The translations under genes and the position numbers were made by a program. The notes beneath the pieces are model-generated. The model was not told where the DNA came from. It made no database searches and saw only the letters and a program-made list of their open reading frames with translations. From contig NZ_LDTB01000038.1 in the NCBI RefSeq assembly GCF_001476895.1, positions 1-37,526 on the forward strand: 37,526 bases of DNA. Reading direction: 5' to 3'. Positions 19,523-28,849 of this stretch are shown here, piece by piece (position 1 is the stretch's first letter; every line of letters starts with the position of its first letter). The stretch is from Sphingomonas endophytica. GTDB taxonomy: Bacteria; Pseudomonadota; Alphaproteobacteria; Sphingomonadales; Sphingomonadaceae.

Positions 19523-21940
19523 TCACGCGGCCACGTTGCCGCCTTCCTGCGCCAGCAGCACGTCGCGCGTCGCCTCTGCCAGCTGCTGTACCGAAAACGG
19601 CTTCGGCAGGAAGGCGACGTTGTCGAGATCGATCGAGCGGCGCAGTTGCTCCTCGGCATAGCCCGACATGAACAGGATCGGGATGCCCGGGTGGATCTTG
19701 CGGAGCTGTCGCGCCAGCGTCGGCCCGTCCATCAGCGGCATCATCACGTCGGAGATGACCAGCGCCGGGCGATCCACCCCCTGCATCAGCTCCATCGCCG
19801 CCTCGCCATTCTCGGCCGCGAGCACGGTATAGCCCTGTCGCGCCAGCGCGCGCTCGGCGACCGCGCGCACCATGTCCTCGTCCTCGACCAGCAGGATCGT
19901 GCCGGTGCCCCACAATTCGCCGGAACGATGCCGCGCCGCCTGCTGCGCCTGCGCCGCGACGCTGACCACATCGGGCACGCCGGCGGTATGGACGGGCAAG
20001 TAAATGGTGAAGGTCGCTCCCTGCCCCGTGCGCGAATCGGCGAAGATGAAGCCGCCCGACTGTTTGACGATGCCGTACACCGTCGACAGGCCGAGGCCGG
20101 TGCCCTTGCCGACCTCCTTGGTGGTGAAGAACGGCTCGAAAATCTTGGGCAGGACATCGGCGGGGATACCGGTGCCGGTGTCGGAAATCTCCAGCGCGGT
20201 GTAATCGCCCAGCGGCACGATGTCGCCGCGCCGCCGGATCTCGGCGATCGGGACAGAGCGGGTCTGGATGGTCAGCTTGCCGCCGGTGCCCTTGCTGAGC
20301 ATCGCGTCGCGCGCGTTGACCGCCAGATTGACGACGACCTGTTCGAGCTGTCCGGGGTCGGCGCGCACCGGCCCCAGATCGCGCCCATGCTTGACCTCCA
20401 GCGTGACGGTTTCACCCATCAGGCGGCGGAGCAGGTTGGACACCTCGGACACGACATCGGGCAGTTGGAGCACCTGCGGGCGCAGCGTCTGCTGGCGCGA
20501 GAAGGCGAGCAGTTGGCGTGTCAGGCTGGCGGCGCGATTCGAATTGGCGCGGATCTGCTGGATGTCGTCGTAATCGCTGTCGCCGGGCGAATGGCGCATC
20601 AGCATCAGGTCGCAATGCCCGATGATGGCGGTCAGGATGTTGTTGAAATCGTGCGCGACGCCGCCGGCGAGCTGGCCGACGGCCTGCATCTTGGTCGCCT
20701 GCGCCACCTCGCGCTTCAGCCGGTTCTCCTCGCCATTGTCCTTCAGGCTGAGCAGCACCGCGGCATCGCCCAGCCCGCGCGCGGCGGCGATCGACAAGGC
20801 GACGGGATCGTCGGGATGATCCTTCAGCCGCACCGCGAGGTCGGTCGAGCGCGCCGCGCTGCTGGCGAAGCGGCGGATCGCATCGGCAACCGCGCCCTTG
20901 TCCTCGCGCACCACCAAATCGCCGGGATAGATCGGCGGCGCCCCGACATCGACGTTGGCGGCGCGCGCGAACGCGCTGTTCATCTGCATGAACCGCCCCT
21001 CGCGGTCCACCAGCGCGACGCCGAACGGCATCAGCATCAAGAGCGCCTCGATCCCGTCGGCCGATCCGCTGATCCCGGCATCGCTGTCGATCAACGCCAC
21101 CAGGATCGGGGCGTCGGCGTCGTCGGCGAGCGGGATCTGCACGAGCCGGAGCGGATTGGCGCTGACGCCCTCCGCGACGAACCGCACGGTACCGCCTTCC
21201 CCCTCGACCAGGAAGCGCGCCAGGTCCTCACCGACGATCGCCTGTTCGCTGGAGACCGCCGCGCGGCTGCGCAGCACGGCATTCGCCGCGATTACATATC
21301 CCTCGGCGGTGATCAGCGCGGCCATCACCCCCGCCGCGCCGAGCTGTATCCCCAGCGGGCCCTCCAGCGCCTCCATCAACCGCGCGGGCATGCCCGGCGC
21401 GACGGCGCGGCCGGCGAAGCGCCAGATCAGCACATCCTGCTGTTGCCCGGCGCGGGTGATCGTCGCCTCGATCACGCCGACCGCGCCGCGCAGCGTCACG
21501 CGCGCATGGCCATCGCGCCACGCGACGCGCCCCGCAACTTCCAGTTCGCCCGCGCCATCACCGGCCAGCGGCACCGACGGTGGCGTGGGGAAGCCGGCGA
21601 AAAGCTGTTCATACTGGTCGTTGGCGCACACCAGCCGACCGCCGCGATCGGTGATCGCCACCCCGTCCGCGCTGGCCTCCGCCATCACGCGCATCAATTC
21701 CCAGTCGTAGGCGACCGACACCGGCTCTCCGGAGCGACCCGCGAGCCGGATAAGCGCGCCGCCTACGCCCGCAACGACCAGCGCCGCCGCCAGGAAACCG
21801 CCGGCGACCATCGGATCGCCGACCATCCAGAGGATCAGCGCCGCCGCCGCCAGCCCCGCCACGCCGGCGATCGCCAGCGCGGCGACGCCGCCATTGATCC
21901 ACCGGCGCTTTCCCTCCAGCGTCGCGAGCCGCATCGTCAC
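19523..21940 (-). CDS. cckA: Hybrid histidine kinase, CckA type (cell-cycle kinase)
   Basis: In alphaproteobacteria CckA feeds phosphate through ChpT to CtrA and CpdR to time division and motility. The 805-residue protein has two membrane segments (about 17-38 and 43-65), PAS-like regions (about 80-400), the phospho-acceptor His430 in GGVAHDFNNILTAIIGHCDL, an ATPase domain with NLAVNARDAM, DTGTGIP and GTGLGLSTVYG, and a C-terminal receiver (about 680-800) with Asp731 in VISDVMMPLMDG. This order and the HDFNN box fit CckA. The GTG at 21940 has AAGG 7 bases upstream; the ATG at 21934 is an alternative. The gene starts 9 bases after the M13 peptidase stop. Confidence 0.9.
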   Translation of the reverse strand: MTMRLATLEGKRRWINGGVAALAIAGVAGLAAAALILWMVGDPMVAGGFLAAALVVAGVGGALIRLAGRSGEPVSVAYDWELMRVMAEASADGVAITDRGGRLVCANDQYEQLFAGFPTPPSVPLAGDGAGELEVAGRVAWRDGHARVTLRGAVGVIEATITRAGQQQDVLIWRFAGRAVAPGMPARLMEALEGPLGIQLGAAGVMAALITAEGYVIAANAVLRSRAAVSSEQAIVGEDLARFLVEGEGGTVRFVAEGVSANPLRLVQIPLADDADAPILVALIDSDAGISGSADGIEALLMLMPFGVALVDREGRFMQMNSAFARAANVDVGAPPIYPGDLVVREDKGAVADAIRRFASSAARSTDLAVRLKDHPDDPVALSIAAARGLGDAAVLLSLKDNGEENRLKREVAQATKMQAVGQLAGGVAHDFNNILTAIIGHCDLMLMRHSPGDSDYDDIQQIRANSNRAASLTRQLLAFSRQQTLRPQVLQLPDVVSEVSNLLRRLMGETVTLEVKHGRDLGPVRADPGQLEQVVVNLAVNARDAMLSKGTGGKLTIQTRSVPIAEIRRRGDIVPLGDYTALEISDTGTGIPADVLPKIFEPFFTTKEVGKGTGLGLSTVYGIVKQSGGFIFADSRTGQGATFTIYLPVHTAGVPDVVSVAAQAQQAARHRSGELWGTGTILLVEDEDMVRAVAERALARQGYTVLAAENGEAAMELMQGVDRPALVISDVMMPLMDGPTLARQLRKIHPGIPILFMSGYAEEQLRRSIDLDNVAFLPKPFSVQQLAEATRDVLLAQEGGNVAA

Positions 21941-21949
21941 CGGATCGCC

Positions 21950-23998
21950 TTACCAGATCCGGACGCGGGCGTCGGGGGCCAGGTACAGCTTCTCGCCCGG
22001 CTTCGGATCATAGGCCGAATACCACGGGTCCATGTTGCGAACGATATCGGCGCGCTGTTCGGAGGGCGCGTGCGGATCGGTCAGCAGGCGCTGACGCAGA
22101 TTGGCCTCGCGATAGTTGCGCCGCCACACCTGCGCCCAGCCGAGATAGAAGCGCTGATAGCCGGTGAAGCCGTCGATGACCGGCGCGGGCTTGCCGCCCA
22201 GCGTCGCCAGCCACGCATCGTGCGCGGCGGCCAGCCCGGCGAGATCGGCGGAATTCTCGCCCAGCGTCAACTCGCCCTTCACATGCATCCCCGGCAGCGG
22301 TTCATAGGCGTCATATTGCTTCACCAGCCGCTGGCTGAGCGCCTTGAACTGCTGCACGTCGGCATCGGTCCACCATTGCGTCAGGCGGCCATGGGCGTCG
22401 TACTTCGCGCCCTGATCGTCGAAATGGTGGCTGATTTCATGCCCGATGACCGCGCCGATCCCGCCGTAGTTGACCGCCGGGTCGGCCTTCGGATCGAAGA
22501 ACGGCGGCTGGAGGATCGCGGCCGGGAAGGTGATCGCGACCAGCCCGAAATTGGCCTGCGCGTTCACCGTCATCGGGGCCATGCCCCATTCCCAGCGATA
22601 GATCGGCTTGCCGAGCTTCGTGACGTTGTAATCGTGCCGCCACTGGTTGGCGCGCAGCGCGTTGCCGAACGCGTCGCCGCTGCGGATGTCGAGCGTCGAA
22701 TAATCACGCCACTGGTCGGGATAGCCGATGCGCGGGGTGAAGGCGGCGAGCTTGGCCAACGCCTTCTGCTTCGTCTCCGGCGCCATCCAGTCAAGCTTGC
22801 GGATCCGCTGCCCCAGCGCGGCGAGCACGTTCTTGACCATCTCGTCCGCCGCCGCCTTCGTCTCCGGCGGGAAATAGCGCGCGACATAGACCTTGCTGAC
22901 CTCGTCGGTCAGCGCCTGCGACGTGAAGCCGACCGCGCGCTTCCACCGCACCTGCTGCTGCGGGGTGCCGCTGAGCACGGTGCCATTGAACGCGAAGCTT
23001 TCCGCGTCGAACGCCTGCGGCAGCACGTCGGCGAAGCCATCGAGGCTGCGGAGCAGCAGCTGGTCGCGCAACACACCGATCGGGGTGGCGGCGATCAGCC
23101 TGGCGATGCCCGTGACGGCGGTCGGCTGCGCGACGACCAGCGCCGGCGCATCGACCTTCTCCGCCTTCAGGAAGGTGGCGAAGTCGAAGCCGGGAGCGCT
23201 CTTCATCAGTTCGGCGCGCGTCAGCTTGTTGTACGTCTTGTCGGCGTCGCGACTGTCGATGTTGTTCCAGTGAACACCCGCCACCGCCGTCTCGAACGCG
23301 ACGACCGCCGCCGCCCGCGCCGCCGCGTCCGGTTCCCCGGCCAGCGTCAGCATCTTCGCCAGATGCGTCTGGTACGCCGCCTTGGTCTGCGCCAGCTTGG
23401 GATCGGTCGACAGGTAATAATCGCGGTCGGGCATTCCCAGCCCGCCCTGGTAGAGGTTGACGACATAGGTATCCGGATCCTTGTCGTCCTGCCCCACGTA
23501 CAACCCGAACGGAATGTCCACGCCGTTGCGGTCCGCCTCCGCCAGCAGCGCGGGATAGCCGGCCTTGTCGACACGCTTGATCTTCGTCAGCCACGGCTGG
23601 ATCGGCGCCAGCCCGGCGCGCTCGATCGCGGCGGTGTCGAGATAGGTCGCATAGGCGCGGCCGATCTGCGACCGGGCGTCGCCCTTCGCGCTTTCCAGAA
23701 TCCCGCGCGTCCGCTCGCGCGAGAGATCCTGCAGCACGTTGAACGCGCCATAGTTCGACTCGTCGTCGGGGATCGGCGTGTTCCTGGCCCAGGTGCCGTT
23801 GGCGAAGCCGTAGAAGTCGTCGCCCGCCTTGACGCTGCGATCCATGCCGGCAGCGTCGAAACCGAAGGTGCCATAGGTGGGACGGTCGGCCGATGCCGCC
23901 GGGGCCGGCGTCGCGACGGGCTGGCTGGTCGATTGTGCGATCAGTGCGGCGGGAACGAGTGCGAACAGCGACGTCAGAGAAACGGTAATAAAACGCAT
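21950..23998 (-). CDS. Secreted M13 family (neprilysin-like) zinc metallopeptidase
   Basis: A 682-residue exported metallopeptidase, the usual length for M13. Residues 1-22 form a signal peptide (RFITVSLTSLFALVPAALIAQ). The mature protein starts with a low-complexity linker and then GMDRSVKAGDDFYGFANGTW, typical of M13. The zinc site is His520-Glu521-Ile-Ser-His524 in GHEISHHFDDQG with third ligand Glu581 and Asp585 in GENSADLAGL. The C terminus carries DPWYSAYDPKPGEKLYL, standard for the family, and ends in VRIW. The ATG at 23998-23996 is chosen because it begins the signal peptide and has AAGGA about 10 bases upstream. Likely degrades peptides in the periplasm. Confidence 0.94.
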   Translation of the reverse strand: MRFITVSLTSLFALVPAALIAQSTSQPVATPAPAASADRPTYGTFGFDAAGMDRSVKAGDDFYGFANGTWARNTPIPDDESNYGAFNVLQDLSRERTRGILESAKGDARSQIGRAYATYLDTAAIERAGLAPIQPWLTKIKRVDKAGYPALLAEADRNGVDIPFGLYVGQDDKDPDTYVVNLYQGGLGMPDRDYYLSTDPKLAQTKAAYQTHLAKMLTLAGEPDAAARAAAVVAFETAVAGVHWNNIDSRDADKTYNKLTRAELMKSAPGFDFATFLKAEKVDAPALVVAQPTAVTGIARLIAATPIGVLRDQLLLRSLDGFADVLPQAFDAESFAFNGTVLSGTPQQQVRWKRAVGFTSQALTDEVSKVYVARYFPPETKAAADEMVKNVLAALGQRIRKLDWMAPETKQKALAKLAAFTPRIGYPDQWRDYSTLDIRSGDAFGNALRANQWRHDYNVTKLGKPIYRWEWGMAPMTVNAQANFGLVAITFPAAILQPPFFDPKADPAVNYGGIGAVIGHEISHHFDDQGAKYDAHGRLTQWWTDADVQQFKALSQRLVKQYDAYEPLPGMHVKGELTLGENSADLAGLAAAHDAWLATLGGKPAPVIDGFTGYQRFYLGWAQVWRRNYREANLRQRLLTDPHAPSEQRADIVRNMDPWYSAYDPKPGEKLYLAPDARVRIW

Positions 23999-24061
23999 GT
24001 AACCGGCATCCTTGAGGAAAGCCCCCGATGCGGCGTTTCTAGCCACCCGATGGCGGCGGCG

Positions 24062-24622
24062 CTAGTTGCCGTGGTGACGGCTCCGCCACTTCCGCGCGAT
24101 CCACAAGCGCCAGAGCCACGCCGCCAGCCCGTAGCCGACCAGTGCGCCGATGAGCGAGCATACCACCATGCCCACCGCCGTGGCCGGGCCGACATCCTGA
24201 AGAAACCAGTCGACCCAGCCCGGCGCCGCCTGCACCGCGTCCCCCAGCGGCTGCCCGGGCACCGACCGGTCGATGTGGAGCAGCCAGTTGCCGACCTTGT
24301 AATAGAGGACGAACAGCAGCGGCGTGGTCAGCGGGTTGGTGAAGAACGTCGTCAGCGCGGCGGCCGGCACATTGGCGCGGAACGGCAGCGCCAGCACCGC
24401 CGACGCCGGAATCTGCCCCATCGGGATCAGGATGCCGGTGAACATGCCCAGCGCCACGCCGCGCGGCACCGATCGGCGGGTGAAGCGCCACAATTCGGGG
24501 GCGAGGACGCGGTGGGCGACGGGACGCAGCACGCGGCTGTTCTCCATCGACTCGCGGGTCGGGAGATTGCGGCGGCTCCACGCCGCCAGACGTTCCCACA
24601 GCGTCACGGGCCGGGTCGCCAC
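24062..24622 (-). CDS. DUF2062 domain inner-membrane protein
   Basis: A 186-residue membrane protein with the DUF2062 pattern: RRSVPRGVALGMFTGILIP, then PFRANVPAAALTTFFTNPLTTPLLF, then a C-terminal hydrophobic segment (about 150-175). Family function is unknown. The start is taken as GTG at 24622-24620, one base after the smpB stop codon; an internal ATG (MENSRVL) would give a shorter protein. Its position directly behind smpB suggests co-transcription and coupled translation rather than a shared function. Confidence 0.88.
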   Translation of the reverse strand: MATRPVTLWERLAAWSRRNLPTRESMENSRVLRPVAHRVLAPELWRFTRRSVPRGVALGMFTGILIPMGQIPASAVLALPFRANVPAAALTTFFTNPLTTPLLFVLYYKVGNWLLHIDRSVPGQPLGDAVQAAPGWVDWFLQDVGPATAVGMVVCSLIGALVGYGLAAWLWRLWIARKWRSRHHGN

Positions 24623-24623
24623 G

Positions 24624-25106
24624 TCAGCCGTGGTCGCGCATGATGCGCCCCGCCTCACGCTTCCAGTCGCGTTCCTTCAGATGCTCGCGCTTGTCGTGCG
24701 CCTTGCGCCCCTTGGCGAGAGCCAGTTCCACCTTCGCGCGTCCCTGCCCGTTGAAATAGACGGTCAGCGGGACCAGCGTCATGCCCTCCCGCGCGACCGC
24801 GCCGTGCAGCTTGTTTATCTCGCGCTCGTGAAGCAGCAGTTTACGCGGCCGCTTGGGTTCGTGGTTGAAGCGGTTGCCGTGGCTGAATTCCGGGATGTTG
24901 GAATTGACCAGCCACACGCCGTCGCCGTTCACCTCGGCATAGCTTTCGGCGATCGATCCCTCGCCGAAGCGAAGCGACTTCACCTCAGTCCCGGTCAGGA
25001 CGATCCCCGCCTCGTAGGTGGTGTCGACGGCGTAATCGAAGCGCGCACGGCGGTTCTCGGCGACGATCTTCTTCTTGTCGAAGGTGGCGGGCTTGGGACG
25101 CGACAT
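24624..25106 (-). CDS. smpB: SsrA-binding protein SmpB
   Basis: Binds tmRNA and is needed for rescue of stalled ribosomes. The 160-residue protein begins [20 protein letters not shown] and has the core [26 protein letters not shown], with the basic C-terminal tail [21 protein letters not shown] that occupies the mRNA channel. The frame is open upstream, but the ATG at 25106-25104 gives the conventional N terminus. The tmRNA gene itself is not in the window. In many alphaproteobacteria smpB directly follows dapA; here an unrelated gene lies between them. Confidence 0.96.
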   Translation of the reverse strand: MSRPKPATFDKKKIVAENRRARFDYAVDTTYEAGIVLTGTEVKSLRFGEGSIAESYAEVNGDGVWLVNSNIPEFSHGNRFNHEPKRPRKLLLHEREINKLHGAVAREGMTLVPLTVYFNGQGRAKVELALAKGRKAHDKREHLKERDWKREAGRIMRDHG

Positions 25107-25144
25107 GGGGGTGATGTAGGCGGATGCTCCGCGCTTTGAAAGCG

Positions 25145-25870
25145 TCAGGCGGACGGATGCCAAGTGATCTTTGGCGAACGCCACCGCGCGACTGCATCGG
25201 CCAACCGCACGCGCATCGCGTCGGACCCGTTGATGACGAAGAGGGCGCGAGCGGAAAAAGGCGCCGCCCGCACGGCATCGACTTTCGCGCAGCCAGCGGC
25301 CATTAGTCGTTCGGCCCAGTATTCCAGTTCCGCGTGATGGCCGCCCGGCCGTCGGGTTTGATGATGGTAGACGATGACGGGCCGCCCGTTTCGCGCCAGA
25401 CGCGCGACCTCATCAACCGTAACGCTCTTGCCGGCTTTTGCCGACCCCGGGGAGTAACCAGCGGGAGCGAAGCCGTTATCAGGATCTAGGAATAACAGGT
25501 CCCTATCACCGCTCCAATTAATCAGTCGATCAAACCAAGCCGCACGCGCTTGTCGCTTTGCATTGGGAGCCCCATCGAAATCTAGTCGATCACTGTGGTA
25601 GGTTGCGTGTTCGAGAAGACGGAGGGCCTCGATTGAGCGAACAGATCGCTCGCCCGCTTCGACCATCTCGCGAAGCTTATCGAACAACACCGGATCGATC
25701 GCGCGCCAGACATCCGGCCTTGCTAGATAGCCGACATGGCGGCCATCGCCATTATGGCTTTCATCGGGGTACAGCCACCAAGCGACCCCGGTGCGATGCC
25801 CGACCGCTGCCGCTCGTAGGATGGCAAATTTGAGGTAATCGCCAATGTCCCCGGCGTAGCGGTTCTGCAC
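25145..25870 (-). CDS. Unrecognised protein inserted between dapA and smpB
   Basis: A 241-residue soluble protein with no signal peptide or membrane segment; I cannot name its family. Visible conserved-looking blocks are the N terminus [33 protein letters not shown] (31-45), [10 protein letters not shown] (125-134) and [15 protein letters not shown] (165-179). The layout, an N-terminal GDxxDYLK helix and a central LDPDNG strand-loop, loosely recalls Rossmann-fold methyltransferases such as RlmJ and its LIDPPYE motif, but this is only inference. The DNA is visibly more A+T-rich than its neighbours (for example 25485-25540), which suggests transfer. It starts with GTG one base after the dapA stop and ends 38 bases before the smpB start. 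Confidence 0.8.
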   Translation of the reverse strand: MQNRYAGDIGDYLKFAILRAAAVGHRTGVAWWLYPDESHNGDGRHVGYLARPDVWRAIDPVLFDKLREMVEAGERSVRSIEALRLLEHATYHSDRLDFDGAPNAKRQARAAWFDRLINWSGDRDLLFLDPDNGFAPAGYSPGSAKAGKSVTVDEVARLARNGRPVIVYHHQTRRPGGHHAELEYWAERLMAAGCAKVDAVRAAPFSARALFVINGSDAMRVRLADAVARWRSPKITWHPSA

Positions 25871-25871
25871 T

Positions 25872-26753
25872 TTACGACCCCGCCTGCGCCAGACCAGCGT
25901 CCACCGCCGCGCGGCTTGCTTCGGAAGGCCAGGTCATCGGCAGGCGCAGGCCATCGGGGAAGCCGGGGCGGACCTTCGTCAGCGCATATTTCACCGGGCC
26001 GGGCGAGGCGTCGGTGAACAGCGAGGTATGGAGCGCGAACAGCCGGTCGTGGAGGGTGCGGGCGGTGGCATAGTCGCCGCCCGCGCAGGCGCGCTGGAAA
26101 TCGGCGCACAGACGCGGCGCGACATTGGCGGTCACCGAAATGCAGCCGACCCCGCCCGTGGCGTTGAAGGCGAGGCCGAGGTCGTCATTGCCCGACAATT
26201 GGCAGAAATCGGGGCCCAGCGCCGCGCGATGCTGGCTAACGCGGGTCAGTACGCCCGAGGCGTCCTTGACCGCGACGAACACCCGTGGGAACGCCGAGAC
26301 GATCCGTGCCATCGTCTCCGGCTGGATATCGGTGACGGTGCGCGCGGGAACGTTGTAGAGGACGATCGGCAGCGGCGCGTCCTGCGCCAGCGCGGCGAAA
26401 TGCTGGTAGATGCCCTCCTGCGAGGGTCGATTGTAATAAGGCGGGACCATCAGCGCGGCGTCGGCCCCCGCTTCCTTCGCGGCGATCAGGTTGGCGGTGG
26501 CGACGCGGGTGTCGTTCGATCCGGCGCCGGCGATCACCGGCACGCGCCCGTTCGCCTGATCGACGCACACGCGGACGATCGCGAACTGCTCCTCCTTGGT
26601 CAGCGTCGCCGCCTCGCCGGTCGTCCCGCACGGAACCAGCGCCGACGACCCTTCCGCGATCTGCCACTCGATCAACTCTCGATAGGCGTCCTCGCAAAAA
26701 TCGCCATGCGCGTCGAACGGCGTGACCAGCGCCGGGATGGAACCTGAGAACAT
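25872..26753 (-). CDS. dapA: 4-hydroxy-tetrahydrodipicolinate synthase
   Basis: Condenses pyruvate and aspartate semialdehyde in lysine and diaminopimelate synthesis. The 293-residue protein starts MFSGSIPALVTPFD and has the Thr44-Thr45 pair in CGTTGEAAT, Tyr133 in VLYNVPART, and the Schiff-base lysine Lys163 in VAVKDASG. The ATG at 26753-26751 has AGGAG about 12 bases upstream; the longer open frame upstream would overlap the divergent transglycosylase region. Diaminopimelate is a peptidoglycan component, and the divergent neighbour is a lytic transglycosylase. Confidence 0.97.
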   Translation of the reverse strand: MFSGSIPALVTPFDAHGDFCEDAYRELIEWQIAEGSSALVPCGTTGEAATLTKEEQFAIVRVCVDQANGRVPVIAGAGSNDTRVATANLIAAKEAGADAALMVPPYYNRPSQEGIYQHFAALAQDAPLPIVLYNVPARTVTDIQPETMARIVSAFPRVFVAVKDASGVLTRVSQHRAALGPDFCQLSGNDDLGLAFNATGGVGCISVTANVAPRLCADFQRACAGGDYATARTLHDRLFALHTSLFTDASPGPVKYALTKVRPGFPDGLRLPMTWPSEASRAAVDAGLAQAGS

Positions 26754-26854
26754 GAGGCGAATTTGCTCCTGTGGCGCGAATTGGGGGACGTCGTTCAGCG
26801 CAGATACGGCTAGGAACGCTAGTCTGTCCACCAAGGGCGTTCGGTCGGAAAACA

Positions 26855-28831
26855 GTGAAGGCGGGTGCGTTGATCCTTTTCGTTGCAGCAGCAGGCGCGG
26901 TGGCGGTGGCCGCCGGTCAATATGGCGCGATGCCGCAGACGCCCGCTCCGCCCCCGCCGGTGCAGGCCGCGCCGCTGCCGGGGATGGCGCAGCCGCTGGC
27001 GCAGTGGAAGGTGCTGACGCAGACCGATGCGCTGCCGTTCGACAGCTATGCGCAGTTCATCGCCGCCCACCCCGGCTGGCCCGGCGAGGCGGCGATGCGG
27101 CGTACGCTGGAGCGCAAGGCGGCGACCGATCCGAACACGCCGGTCGCCAGTATCGCGGCCTTCTGTCGCAGCCGCACGCCGTTGACGGCGGCGGGCTGGG
27201 TGGCGTGCGCGCGCGCCTATCAGGCGACCGGCGCGACGGTGCAGGCGCAGGTGGCGGCGCGCACCGCATGGCGTATGGGCAATTTGTCTACGCAAGACGA
27301 GGGGACGGTGCTGAACCAGTTCGCGGGCGCCTTGTCCCCGGCGGACCATGACAAGCGCATGGACGCGCTGTTGTGGCAGGGGGCGACGAGCGCCGCCGCG
27401 CGGATGCTGCCGCTGACCAGCGCGGCGGCGCGGCCGCTGTTCACCGCGCGGCTGGCGTTCCGTACCGGCGCGCCCGAGGCATCGGCGCTGACCGAGCAAT
27501 ATGACGCGATCGGCGCGCGCGACGCCGGCTATGTCGCGGACAAGGCGACGTGGCTGCGCGATTCGGGGGCGAGCCCCAGCGCACGCACGTGGCTGGCGCG
27601 GACCCGCAGCGGCATGACGCTGCCAGGGCATGTCGAGCGCTTCTACGAGGTACTGCTGACCAACGCGCGGGGCGCGGCGGCGGATGGTCAATGGCAACTC
27701 GCCTATGACATCGCGCGGCAGATCGACGATGCCTATCCGGTCGGCACCGACGTCTCGACCAAGCCCTATGGCGAGCGCGACGATTATACCTCGCTGGCGT
27801 GGCTGGCGGGTCAGGCAGCGCTGAAACTGAACCGTCCCGCCGATGCGCGCGCGATGTTCGAGCGTTACGGGCGCGGCAGCCAGTCGCCGCAGACGCGCGC
27901 CAAGGGCTTCTACTGGGCCGCGCGCGCGGCGCAGCAGGCGGGGCAGCCGGATGCGACCGCGCTGCTGGAGCGGACGGCGGGATATCGCGACCAATATTAC
28001 GGGCAATTGGCGAACGAGCGGCTGGGGCGCGCACTGACCGCGCCCCCCGCCCCGCCCGCGCCGGTGATCGCTCCGGCGGCGCGATCGGCTTTTTATGCGC
28101 GCGAGACGGTGCGCGCGGCGCAGTTCTTGGGCCAGACCGGGCAATATCAGGACCAGACCGCGTTCGTGAAGCAGATCGCGATCGATGCGACCAGCGACAC
28201 CGACCATTATCTGGCGGACGAATTGTCGCGGGCAATGCGGCGGCCCGATCTGGGCGTGCTGGTCGGGCGCAGCGCGATGCAGAACGGCCTGACCGAATAT
28301 AGCGCCAACGGCTTCCCGACGGTCAGCGTCCCGGCCGGCTATGAGAGCGAATGGCCGATCATCCACGCGGTCGCGCGGCAGGAAAGCCAGTTCGACCGCA
28401 CCGCCCGCAGCCCGGTCGGCGCGAGCGGGCTGATGCAGTTGATGCCGGCGACCGCGCGGGAACAGGCGGGCAAGCTGGGGCTGCCGTACGACCAGACGCG
28501 GCTGACCACCGACACCGATTACAACATCCAGCTGGGGTCGAGCTATTTCCAGCGGATCTTCAACCTGTACGGCAGCTATCCGCTGGCGATCGCGGCTTAT
28601 AATGCCGGGCCGGGCAATGTGAACAAATGGCTGCGCGCGAACGGCGACCCTCGCACCGGATCGGTCGATGCGGTCGACTGGGTGGAGGCGATACCGTTCG
28701 GCGAGACGCGCAATTACGTGCAGCGCGTGCTGGAAAACGCGGTCGTCTATGACCTGATGAACCCGGCGCGCGCGAAGAGCCGGGGGCCGAACAACCTGAG
28801 CTGGTATCTGGGGCGGTCGCGCGGCGGGTGA
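26855..28831 (+). CDS. Soluble lytic transglycosylase (Slt70-like)
   Basis: Cleaves the glycan strands of peptidoglycan to 1,6-anhydro products. The 658-residue protein has a signal peptide (about 1-22, ALILFVAAAGAVAVAAG), a Pro/Ala-rich linker, a long helical repeat region (about 60-470), and a C-terminal catalytic domain with Glu510 in AVARQESQFDR, then GASGLMQLMPATA, LGSSYFQRI and AIAAYNAGPGNV, the standard order for family 1 enzymes. The GTG at 26855 is chosen because it begins the signal peptide and has GGAA 4 bases upstream; an in-frame GTG at 26771 would add 28 residues that break the signal peptide. Tail-to-tail with uppP, 18 bases apart. Confidence 0.92.
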   Translation: MKAGALILFVAAAGAVAVAAGQYGAMPQTPAPPPPVQAAPLPGMAQPLAQWKVLTQTDALPFDSYAQFIAAHPGWPGEAAMRRTLERKAATDPNTPVASIAAFCRSRTPLTAAGWVACARAYQATGATVQAQVAARTAWRMGNLSTQDEGTVLNQFAGALSPADHDKRMDALLWQGATSAAARMLPLTSAAARPLFTARLAFRTGAPEASALTEQYDAIGARDAGYVADKATWLRDSGASPSARTWLARTRSGMTLPGHVERFYEVLLTNARGAAADGQWQLAYDIARQIDDAYPVGTDVSTKPYGERDDYTSLAWLAGQAALKLNRPADARAMFERYGRGSQSPQTRAKGFYWAARAAQQAGQPDATALLERTAGYRDQYYGQLANERLGRALTAPPAPPAPVIAPAARSAFYARETVRAAQFLGQTGQYQDQTAFVKQIAIDATSDTDHYLADELSRAMRRPDLGVLVGRSAMQNGLTEYSANGFPTVSVPAGYESEWPIIHAVARQESQFDRTARSPVGASGLMQLMPATAREQAGKLGLPYDQTRLTTDTDYNIQLGSSYFQRIFNLYGSYPLAIAAYNAGPGNVNKWLRANGDPRTGSVDAVDWVEAIPFGETRNYVQRVLENAVVYDLMNPARAKSRGPNNLSWYLGRSRGG

Positions 28832-28849
28832 GGCCGCGCGCACGGCCGC

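Noticed and set aside
19646..24643. A 1665-codon open frame on the plus strand, antisense to cckA, the M13 peptidase and the DUF2062 gene
   Set aside because: It spans three well-supported minus-strand genes, is rich in Arg, His, Gln and Asp with no domain, and is the expected by-product of GC-rich third codon positions.
26819..28843. 674-codon minus-strand frame opposite the lytic transglycosylase gene
   Set aside because: Arg-rich shadow with no domain; the plus strand encodes a complete signal peptide and catalytic domain.
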